Below, one piece after another: positions 17,301 through 23,629 of a stretch of DNA of 64,000 nt. Each line of letters opens with the position of its first letter. Position 1 is the stretch's first letter. Both the position numbers and the translations under genes were made by a program. The notes beneath the pieces are model-generated. The model worked only from the letters and a program-made list of their open reading frames with translations. It was not told where the DNA came from and did no database searches. The stretch comes from an uncultured Verrucomicrobiota bacterium (GTDB taxonomy: Bacteria; Verrucomicrobiota; Verrucomicrobiia; Limisphaerales; UBA9464), in the NCBI GenBank assembly GCA_903922605.1, contig CAIXUG010000003.1, positions 1-64,000 on the forward strand, given 5' to 3'.

Positions 17301-18182
17301 CTGCATATCGTCAGCAATGCGGTGGGCGAGAGCAATCCTTTCGACATGGCTCTCATCGGTTACGGCGACGTCGGGTCGGCGGTGATCGATCTGAACAACA
17401 CATCGGTGGATGAGAACCTGCCCGCCGGCACGGTCGTGGGGACATTGAGTGCCACCGATCTCGATCCCGGTGACACCTTCACCTTCTCGCTGCACTGCGG
17501 CTGCTTTGACAATGACCTGTTCCAAGTCGTAGGTAACTCGCTGGTGACCCGCGGCCCCTTCGATTACGAGGCGCAGAGCAGCTACATCGTGTTCATTCAT
17601 GCCGTGAATGCGGGCGGCCAGTCCTTTGACCAGTCCTTCGGGATCAACATCAATGATGTCAACGAGGCACCGATCTTCAGCGGCTACGGCATCACCGCTC
17701 TGGAAAATACTGCCGCCACCATCGCCTTGCCGAAGCTGCTGGCGCGGGCCAGCGATCCAGAAAATGATCTCGTGTCCATCCCCTCGACCGACGCCACGAG
17801 TGCGCAGGGCGGGGTCGTGGAACTGCTGGCCACGTCGATCAAATATACGCCGCCGCTCGATTTCACCGGCAGCGACAGTTTTTCCATCACGCTGAGTGAT
17901 GGCGTGCTGACGACTCCGGCCACGATCAGCATCACCGTGGACACCGGGCCTTCGGGCAATGGCACGACGTTGCTGTCGATCACGCCCGCCGGTTCGGATG
18001 TCCAACTAAAGTTCGCGGGCATTCCCGGGGCCAGTTATCTCGTGCAACGTTCCGAGACGCTCGTTGCACCGGTGGTCTGGACCACCCTCGCAACCGTGAC
18101 CGCCGATCCCAGCGGTTATGCCAGCTACCTGGATACTAGCCCGCCCAGTCCTTCCTACTGGCGCACCATCACCACACCGTGA
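14304..18182 (+). CDS. Large secreted protein with about 13 tandem YAGGxF...KWDGxxWSALG repeats
   Basis: About 1290 residues. The start at MNLARLFPSR gives a signal-like segment (SVLIGLLLALRLTAAAPA). After an N-terminal domain of about 240 residues come about 13 units of 40-45 residues built on NLYAGGxFxxAG, then KWDG and WSALGxG (beta-propeller-like delta-60-type repeats, about residues 255-905). A choice-of-anchor-D/HYDIN-like domain follows (about 910-1015), then a cadherin-like unit (SVDENLPAGTVVGTLSATD, about 1030-1120), an Ig-like unit, and a final SYLVQRSE...YWRTITTP sub-domain seen on many verrucomicrobial secreted proteins. It is probably an adhesin or surface protein. Its stop overlaps a possible GTG start of the next gene by 3 bases. 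Confidence 0.88.
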   Translation: MNLARLFPSRPHPGFQMSVLIGLLLALRLTAAAPAPGATIPLSEIGAAAQKQYHGDGLSVRPGADGAALRCVFQKLEGQVTSQGLWLSSTADKVAGTPFRVLAQSLGRNGSATEVLANGGQVKTQEGLARFIRPGLEEEYSVSAEGVRQDFVVTRRPDGQAALRVNLTVEGATAELVDNGVRLVLADSGRKLAYHRLKVTDAQGRQLSARMEVTSDRQIEVTVNDAAAVYPVRIDPTFTDANWISLGALVGLDGAIKAVVTDGTNNLYVGGSFAIAGSAMANNIARWDGTNWFALGSGTDGAVLALALDSNGVLYAGGDFFGAGGESTPFIAQWDGSAWSGLDIGMDDTVYALAADSAGNVYAGGAFANAGSTPANYIAKWDGTTWSALGDGTDDVVEAVTVDASGHLYAGGAFLTAGGVPASSVAKWDGSGWSPLGDGMDDVVLSLALDGTGNLYAGGAFLTAGTAPANYVAKWDGTDWSPLGDGMDFVVFSLASDGAGGIYAGGIFSMAGSVSARGVAQWDGSAWTDLAGGISDHSPAGVYALALDGSGNLFAGGNFLTVGGITAGGIAQWDGADWLALGAGTDNSIYALVADGSGNVYAGGAFTSVGGVSASFVAKWDGTSWSALGTGLDDQVSALLLDGAGNLYAGGDFTTAGGNPAAYIAKWDGSAWSAMGGGMDAPVFALARDSSGTLYAGGDFLNADGNPANYLAKWDGMTWSALGGGVDSTVNALAVDSSDNLYAGGYFTHAEGNPANYLAKWDGSAWSAFPAELDGQVFALSFDSSGNLYVGGFFANAGAVPANNIAKWDGSAWSALGAGTAGTVYALTLDASGNLYAGGYFYKAGGIVVQGVALWDGTQWSALGSGLDSGVNALVVNSAGDLYVGGDFIEAGDKVSAFVARFLLNFAGISVANDSGPLSDGMGSVDFGTILYGSNTVQFFSITNTGNLSLTGMVIDKDGANASDFTVDTSGMLTTLAPGDSTSFAVTFSPVGGGDRSAALHIVSNAVGESNPFDMALIGYGDVGSAVIDLNNTSVDENLPAGTVVGTLSATDLDPGDTFTFSLHCGCFDNDLFQVVGNSLVTRGPFDYEAQSSYIVFIHAVNAGGQSFDQSFGININDVNEAPIFSGYGITALENTAATIALPKLLARASDPENDLVSIPSTDATSAQGGVVELLATSIKYTPPLDFTGSDSFSITLSDGVLTTPATISITVDTGPSGNGTTLLSITPAGSDVQLKFAGIPGASYLVQRSETLVAPVVWTTLATVTADPSGYASYLDTSPPSPSYWRTITTP

Positions 18183-18193
18183 TTCAACGAAAC

Positions 18194-18886
18194 ATGAACC
18201 CTTTTCCCTTTTCGCTCATGAATTTCCGTTCACGCCTGTTTCTTACTGCCGGGCTCCTGCTGGCACCGCTTGCCCAGGCCGGTGTCATCATGGTCAGCGA
18301 CACCCTCAGCTCCGGCAACGCGATCAGCGATGCACCCGGGCCCGGATTGGCGCGGGTGCTGAATGTCCCCGTCACAGGAGCGCTGATCACGGACATTTCC
18401 GTCGATCTCAACATCGGGAGCTATGTCGGTGACACCGCCTGGAATGGGGATCTTTATGCCCAGCTCACCGGTCCGAGCGGTTCGCTTTCCGTGCTCATCA
18501 ACCGGACCGGCGTTTCTTTGCCGGACGATGCCGGCTATGGCGACGCTGGCTTTCACGTCACCCTCAACGACAGCGCCACCGATGACATCCACACCTACCA
18601 GTCGGTGAGCTACAGCTTGAATGGAGCGGGGCAGCTGACTGGCACCTGGCAATCCGATGGTCGTGCCGACCCCACGGCTCCGGACCGGAGCAAATCCCTG
18701 AGCCAGTTCATCGGTCAGAATCCCAATGGCAACTGGACTTTGCTGGTGTCCGACCTGGCCAATGGCAATCGCGCGCAGCTCAACAGCTGGAGCATCAGCA
18801 TTACGACCGTGCCGGAACCGGCCACGACGTCTGCCCTGAGCGGCCTGGCCCTCCTGGGCTTCGCGTTCTGGCTGAAGCGAAAGTAG
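18194..18886 (+). CDS. P-domain (proprotein convertase-like) protein with PEP-CTERM anchor
   Basis: A 230-residue exported protein. The signal peptide contains RLFLTAGLLLAPLAQA. The body (about 40-205) is a P/homo B domain, with SVDLNIGSYVGDTAWNGDLY and a closing IGQNPNGNWTLLVSDLANGN plus LNSWSISI. The C-terminus is VPEPAT, a hydrophobic stretch and a basic tail (WLKRK), the PEP-CTERM signal recognised by exosortase. Possible starts are GTG 18179, ATG 18194 and ATG 18218; all keep the signal peptide. It is tightly linked to the large repeat protein and is probably co-translated and surface-displayed with it. Confidence 0.9.
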   Translation: MNPFPFSLMNFRSRLFLTAGLLLAPLAQAGVIMVSDTLSSGNAISDAPGPGLARVLNVPVTGALITDISVDLNIGSYVGDTAWNGDLYAQLTGPSGSLSVLINRTGVSLPDDAGYGDAGFHVTLNDSATDDIHTYQSVSYSLNGAGQLTGTWQSDGRADPTAPDRSKSLSQFIGQNPNGNWTLLVSDLANGNRAQLNSWSISITTVPEPATTSALSGLALLGFAFWLKRK

Positions 18887-18933
18887 CCGCCAACTCAGTC
18901 CTGGGCGTGGCGAGCAGTTCTGCGCGAACGGCG

Positions 18934-19827
18934 CTATTGCACGCCTTCGACCCGCATTTTCGCGCCGTACACGTTCTTGCTGGCGGTGACGAAAAGGTAG
19001 TCGTGATTCTTGCCGCCGAAGGTGATGTTGGCCGTCCAGGGCTCGGCCACTTCGAAATGCTCGATCTGTTTGCCCATTTTGTCGAAGACGGTGACTCCTT
19101 TGCCCGTGAGATAGACGTTGCCTTCGCTGTCCATCGTCATGCCGTCCGAACCGAGGTTGCAGAAGAGGGCTTTGCCGGTAAGCGAGCCATCCGGCTGCAC
19201 GGAGTAGCGGTAGGTCTTGCCGCCGCCAATGTCGGCAACATAGAGCGTCTTGCCGTCGGCCGTGCCGATCAGTCCATTGGGCTGGTTGAGGTCGGTGGCC
19301 ACGGGTTTCACCGACTTGTGATCGGCGCTCAGGAAGTAAACGTATTCTCCCGGTTGCTGCATCGCGGGGTCACGCTTCCAATAGGGGCGCGGATAGAGCG
19401 GATCCGTGAAGTAGAGCGCGCCGTCGGGGCGGATCCAGAGATCGTTGGGCCCGTTGAGGAGCTTGGAGCCGAAATTCTTCACGAGCACGGTGACCTGCTT
19501 GTCCGGCGCGATGGACCACAGCTCATTCTTATCGTCGGCGCAGGTCAGCAGGTTGCCGTCGCGGTCGAAGTAAGTGCCATTGGAGCGGCCAGCGGGCTTG
19601 AGCCAGTCGCTGAAGGTGCCGCTCGCGGCGTCCCAGCGCACGATGCGGTCGTTGGGCTGGTCGGTGAAGAACACGTTGCCCTTGCGGTCGGCGGCCGGAC
19701 CTTCGGTAAACTCATAGCCGCCACCGATCTTTTCCAGTTTGGAGCCGGGGGCGAGCAGGCTGCCGTCGGCGAAAACGGGGTTCAGGGCGAGCAGGAGCAG
19801 GGCGGGGGCGAGTTGCGCGGTCTTCAT
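18934..19827 (-). CDS. SMP-30/gluconolactonase family exported protein
   Basis: A 297-residue six-bladed beta-propeller of the SMP-30/gluconolaconase/LRE family, which typically opens sugar lactones with a divalent metal. The start at MKTAQLAPALLLLALNPVFA provides a signal peptide, so the enzyme is periplasmic. Family features are EFTEGPAADRKGNVFFTDQPN (metal Glu in TEGP), NGPNDLWIRPDGALYFTDPLY (Asn/Asp ligands), QPNGLIGTADGKTLYVAD and DGMTMDSEGNVYLTGKGV. The following gene is divergent and encodes an AraC-type regulator, a plausible local control. Confidence 0.93.
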   Translation of the reverse strand: MKTAQLAPALLLLALNPVFADGSLLAPGSKLEKIGGGYEFTEGPAADRKGNVFFTDQPNDRIVRWDAASGTFSDWLKPAGRSNGTYFDRDGNLLTCADDKNELWSIAPDKQVTVLVKNFGSKLLNGPNDLWIRPDGALYFTDPLYPRPYWKRDPAMQQPGEYVYFLSADHKSVKPVATDLNQPNGLIGTADGKTLYVADIGGGKTYRYSVQPDGSLTGKALFCNLGSDGMTMDSEGNVYLTGKGVTVFDKMGKQIEHFEVAEPWTANITFGGKNHDYLFVTASKNVYGAKMRVEGVQ

Positions 19828-19969
19828 GTGAGAGGGCGCAAGTAGGCACCGAAATCCGGATTGCCACAACCACACTTTGGAGGGCGACGCGGCCTGAAAC
19901 CGTTTCCGCTTGAGCCGTGAAACCGCGTGCTCCCATCCTCTACCCGCCAGCCGATGAAGGAGAATCAGG

Positions 19970-20311
19970 ATGCCACATAGTCTGCGTTTCGATGCCCGTA
20001 ATACGCGGGATTGGTCCCGGCTGGCGTGGCAGGCGCGATATCATCCCCAGGCGCTGGTCCGCCTTGCGGGTGTCAGTCGCCGCCAGCTGCAGCGTCTCTG
20101 TCAGGACCGGATGGGTCTGGGACTGGAAGAATGGCTCTTCCGGCAGCGCCTGATGGCCGCCGGCTATTTGCTGCCCGAGACCGGTTCGGTGAAACGGGCC
20201 GCCTTTGCCGCCGGTTATCCCAGTGCCGCCCAGCTCTGCCGGGAATTCAAACGCTACCACGGCATCACCCCCGGCAAATATCTGCAGCGCTTCCGCTACT
20301 GGTGGGGCTGA
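19970..20311 (+). CDS. Stand-alone AraC-type DNA-binding domain protein
   Basis: A 113-residue protein consisting only of the AraC/XylS double helix-turn-helix: ALVRLAGVSRRQLQRLCQDRMGL (first HTH), EEWLFRQRLMAAGYLL as connector, and KRAAFAAGYPSAAQLCREFKRYHGITPGKYL (second HTH with the family GY...F....G.TP signature). No ligand-binding domain is present, so it behaves like MarA/SoxS-type or truncated regulators. It is divergent from the SMP-30 lactonase with about 140 bases between, which makes that gene a plausible target. Confidence 0.88.
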   Translation: MPHSLRFDARNTRDWSRLAWQARYHPQALVRLAGVSRRQLQRLCQDRMGLGLEEWLFRQRLMAAGYLLPETGSVKRAAFAAGYPSAAQLCREFKRYHGITPGKYLQRFRYWWG

Positions 20312-20699
20312 AGGCCTTATGCGGTAAGGATCGGGCAAAAAAAGCGTGCCAATGTCCGGCTCAGCTAGCTCTTTGTCGTAGTCTTGGCGCAGCAAACTGC
20401 TAGAACAAAAGGCGTTGCCGCTCCCCTGTTTGCATTTGTCCATCTTGACCGATGGACGGTTTCGGATGGGTGAGTTCTACCGCAACAACAATGACGCCGA
20501 GGAGTGTTCATGTTGGGCTGGGCAACCCCGCTGGCCAACCCCACTGCCGCCCGGCGAACAGCCGGTGCGGCTTTGGGGTGTCACCAGCCCCGCAAAAACC
20601 CGTGGGCCTGCGCATTCTTCGTTTTTGGCTCCCTTTGGTCCGGCCTGAATTCGTTCGTCCGCCGTGGGACTGTCTGGTAGGCTTTACCCCCTGATTGAC
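20312..20699. other. 388-base intergenic region
   Basis: No gene was recognised. Short open frames on both strands lack coding bias and any recognisable product. The stretch probably holds the promoter of the following SDR gene; no standard terminator with a T-run was seen. Confidence 0.4.
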
Positions 20700-22283
20700 A
20701 TGGGTGTTCCTTCCACCACACCGGCCGCCACAGACAACGAGACCTCGCCAAAGCCAGAATCGCTGGCCACGCGACTGAAGGCGGCTGCCGAGATACTGGA
20801 GATGGCGGTGAAAGATCGGGCTTTGCTCGCTGAGCTTTCGGTCGCCGATCGTACCCGATTGCTGACGGCGGCGGGCGACATCTATTGCCCCGACCTCAAG
20901 GAGCGCCGCCGGCTGGTCAAGGCCCGGGTGAAGCAGCGCAAGGCCGACAAGCGTGAGCGTGACGAATCGGTACTGTCCGAGACCGGCATCCGCCAGCTTC
21001 GTCGCCAGCCGGTATTCACCACGCCCAATCTGCCTCCGCCGCCCGAGATCGAACCGGTAGAGGTCAAAGACGACCCGGATTTCCGGGAAGTGCTGGAAGC
21101 GCAGAACTGCTACATTTGCAAGCAAGACTACTCGGTCATCCACCACTTTTACGACCAGCTCTGCCCGAAGTGTGCCGAGCTCAATTTCCGTAAGCGCACC
21201 GAATCGGCCGATCTGCGCGGGCGGGTCGCATTGCTGACCGGCGGTCGGGTGAAGATCGGCTATCAGGCAGGCATCAAGCTGCTTCGGGCCGGTGCGCATC
21301 TCATTGTGAGTACGCGGTTTCCGCGTGATTCCGCCCGACGCTACGCGGCGGAGCCGGATTTCTCCGAATGGGGGCACCGGCTGGAGATTTTCGGGCTCGA
21401 CCTGCGGCACACGCCGAGTGTCGAGGCCTTCTGCAAGCACCTGCTGGCCACGCGAGAGCGGCTGGATTACATCATCAACAATGCCTGTCAGACCGTCCGG
21501 CGCCCGCCCGATTTCTACCGCCACATGATGGCGGCCGAGACGGCGTCGCTGGGCGACTTGACGGAAAATGCCCGGCGCCTGCTGGGTGCCTATGAAGGCC
21601 TGCGCGGTTACCACATCCTGCCAGAAGGTGAAACCAAGCCAGCCCTGTACGAACGCCAGATCGGCGAAGTGGCCGGGTTGACCCATGCCGCCGAGCTGTC
21701 GCAGCTGCCCCTGTTGCCCGAAGAGATCACCGCCCAACAGGGCCTCTTTCCCGAGGGCAAGCTGGATCAGGATTTGCAGCAGGTGGACCTGCGTGACCGC
21801 AACTCCTGGCGGCTGATGCTCCATGAGGTTTCCTCGGTCGAGCTGCTGGAAGTTCAACTGGTAAACGCCGTTGCGCCGTTCCTGCTGAACGCCCGGCTGA
21901 AGCCGCTGATGCTGCGCACTGCGGAGCGTGACAAGCACATCGTGAACGTCTCGGCGGTCGAGGGGCAGTTCTACCGTAAGTTCAAGACGACCCGGCATCC
22001 CCACACCAACATGGCCAAGGCCGCGCTCAACATGATGACGCGCACCTCGGCCGCCGATTATCACGCCGACGGCATCCACATGAATGCCGTGGATACCGGC
22101 TGGGTGACGGACGAGGACCCGGCGCAGATCGCGGCGCGGAAGGTGGAAGAGCACCGTTTCCATCCGCCGCTCGACATCGTGGACGGCGCGGCGCGGATCG
22201 TGGACCCGATCATTGCAGGAGCGAACACGGGTGAGCATATCTGGGGCAAGTTCCTCAAGGACTACCTGCCCACGGACTGGTGA
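20700..22283 (+). CDS. SDR oxidoreductase with N-terminal helical and zinc-ribbon-like extension
   Basis: The 527-residue protein starts at MGVPSTTPAA. Residues about 1-135 are helical and charged. A four-cysteine cluster follows: CYICK near 142 and LCPKC near 161, a likely zinc site. The C-terminal part (about 175-525) is a Rossmann SDR: VALLTGGRVKIGYQAGIKLL (nucleotide loop), STRFPRD, DYIINNACQTVR, NVSAVEGQFYRKFKTTRHPHTNMAKAAL (active-site Tyr/Lys shifted compared with YxxxK) and MNAVDTGWVTDE. Ordinary SDRs are about 250 residues. Redox activity is expected, but the substrate is unknown. The canonical YxxxK is not cleanly present: Y-R-K-F-K lies upstream of H-T-N-M-A-K. Confidence 0.82.
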   Translation: MGVPSTTPAATDNETSPKPESLATRLKAAAEILEMAVKDRALLAELSVADRTRLLTAAGDIYCPDLKERRRLVKARVKQRKADKRERDESVLSETGIRQLRRQPVFTTPNLPPPPEIEPVEVKDDPDFREVLEAQNCYICKQDYSVIHHFYDQLCPKCAELNFRKRTESADLRGRVALLTGGRVKIGYQAGIKLLRAGAHLIVSTRFPRDSARRYAAEPDFSEWGHRLEIFGLDLRHTPSVEAFCKHLLATRERLDYIINNACQTVRRPPDFYRHMMAAETASLGDLTENARRLLGAYEGLRGYHILPEGETKPALYERQIGEVAGLTHAAELSQLPLLPEEITAQQGLFPEGKLDQDLQQVDLRDRNSWRLMLHEVSSVELLEVQLVNAVAPFLLNARLKPLMLRTAERDKHIVNVSAVEGQFYRKFKTTRHPHTNMAKAALNMMTRTSAADYHADGIHMNAVDTGWVTDEDPAQIAARKVEEHRFHPPLDIVDGAARIVDPIIAGANTGEHIWGKFLKDYLPTDW

Positions 22284-22298
22284 ATGGAGGATGCAGGA

Positions 22299-22456
22299 AC
22301 GTCCAACGCTCAACGTCCAACGCTCAACGTCCAACGTTGAACGTTCAAAGGGGCTGCCTCAGTTCCAAGCCGTCCCTGTGGAAGCATCTGGATCATGGGC
22401 CGCCAGAGGTCTCCGGCTTTGAACGTTGGGCGTTCAACGTTGGACGTTGGACGTTT
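22299..22456. repeat. AACGTTGAACGTTCAA-type palindromic repeat, copy 1
   Basis: Left arm 22299-22349 is a run of tandem CAACGTCCAACGCT units ending TTGAACGTTCAAAG. Right arm 22419-22456 starts CTTTGAACGTTGG and reverses the pattern. The same units appear at 48524-48696. Confidence 0.85.
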
Positions 22457-22513
22457 AAAAGATCTGCACGACACTCCTTGCGGCCGGCCTCGCTTCCTTC
22501 GACGCTGTAGCCG

Positions 22514-23431
22514 GTGACACCCACTAAAAAAGGTTCCATCCATCTGTTCCGTGCCTGGGGGATTGATGTGTACCTGCATTGGTCCTGGTTTATCCTGGCC
22601 TGGTATTCCATCCAGGCGCGGGTTGGCCAATATGACTCGCACGTCTGGCCAGTGCTCGAATATCTGGCGCTCTTCCTGACCGTGCTGCTGCACGAATTTG
22701 GCCATTCACTCGCGTGCCGGCAGGTGGGTGGACAGGCCGACCAGATTGTCCTGTGGCCGTTCGGTGGTGTGGCCTATGTCGCGCCACCGCCGCGACCGGG
22801 AGCAACCCTCTGGAGCATTGCGGCGGGCCCGCTGGTCAACGTGGTGCTGCTCCCGCTGTTTCTAGCGCTGACAATGCTCGCGCGTGAGCAGGGCTGGGGG
22901 ACGTCGCACCCGGATGCTTATCAGTTTCTCGGGTCAATGGCTTGGCTCAATAGTCGGCTGCTGATGTTCAATCTGCTGCCCATTTATCCGCTGGATGGCG
23001 GCCAGATTCTTCGCTCCCTGCTGTGGTTTCCATTGGGCCGCGCCCGTAGTCTTCTGGCGGCCTCAGTCATTGGCTTTGCGGGAGTGTTGGCCCTGTTCGC
23101 GTGGGCATTTTTTCAGCGTTCTCCATGGTTGGGAGCTATCACCGTCTTTGTGCTGATGAACTGCTGGCAGGGCTTTGTGCACGCCCGGGCCCTGATGCGG
23201 ATTGAAAAGGCTCCGCGACGCCCCGGGTATGCTTGTCCTGCCTGCGGCGCCCCTCCGATCGCGGCGGCTATCTGGCGATGCCAAGGCTGTGGGACACCCA
23301 GTGATGTCTTCCTGTCGAACGGTGTCTGCCCAAACTGCCAACGCGTGGCCGACGCTGCCACTTGTACCGACTGCGGCTCGGCCTCACCGCTCTCGTTGTG
23401 GCGGAAGCTGCCACCTCCGCCTCCCGTCTGA
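22514..23431 (+). CDS. Site-2 protease (M50) family metallopeptidase with C-terminal zinc ribbons
   Basis: A 305-residue integral membrane protein; a GTG start is likely, since the frame opens at GTGACACCC. The M50 active site is HEFGHSLACR in the second membrane region, with the third metal ligand and fold signature in NLLPIYPLDGGQILRS. Hydrophobic segments lie at about 18-35, 45-65, 95-120, 150-170 and 185-220. After residue 235 come two CxxC pairs each in CPACGAPPIAA...CQGCG and CPNCQRVADAATCTDCG, giving a double zinc-ribbon tail that is an addition to the compact S2P core. It probably cleaves a membrane-embedded regulator, but no partner is adjacent. Confidence 0.9.
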   Translation: MTPTKKGSIHLFRAWGIDVYLHWSWFILAWYSIQARVGQYDSHVWPVLEYLALFLTVLLHEFGHSLACRQVGGQADQIVLWPFGGVAYVAPPPRPGATLWSIAAGPLVNVVLLPLFLALTMLAREQGWGTSHPDAYQFLGSMAWLNSRLLMFNLLPIYPLDGGQILRSLLWFPLGRARSLLAASVIGFAGVLALFAWAFFQRSPWLGAITVFVLMNCWQGFVHARALMRIEKAPRRPGYACPACGAPPIAAAIWRCQGCGTPSDVFLSNGVCPNCQRVADAATCTDCGSASPLSLWRKLPPPPPV

Positions 23432-23467
23432 GTCGCCGCAGCCGGCCAATGCCGCTGCCGTTCGGCA

Positions 23468-23586
23468 AGTAGGTCGGGCCGCTGGCCCGACATAGTAGGA
23501 AGGGCTGCCAGCCCGTCGGGTACGCGAACACATTTTCAGTGGGCTGGCAGCCCGCTGTACGTGTCGGGCCAGCGGCCCGACCTACT
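23468..23586. repeat. Palindromic repeat with GGCTGCCAGCCC and GTCGGGCCAGCGGCCCGAC cores, copy 1
   Basis: Bases 23468-23492 are the exact reverse complement of 23562-23586 (25 bases). A nested GGGCTGCCAGCCC / GGGCTGGCAGCCC pair lies inside. Related copies occur at 38593-38712 and 62958-63079. It separates convergent genes and may act as a terminator. Confidence 0.9.
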
Positions 23587-23629
23587 ACGGGGATGATGGT
23601 GCCGCAGCGCGATCCTTCCAAACAACCGC

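Noticed and set aside
20508-22334. Long minus-strand open frame opposite the SDR gene
   Set aside because: High-GC shadow of the plus-strand gene; no recognisable domain and poor codon bias.
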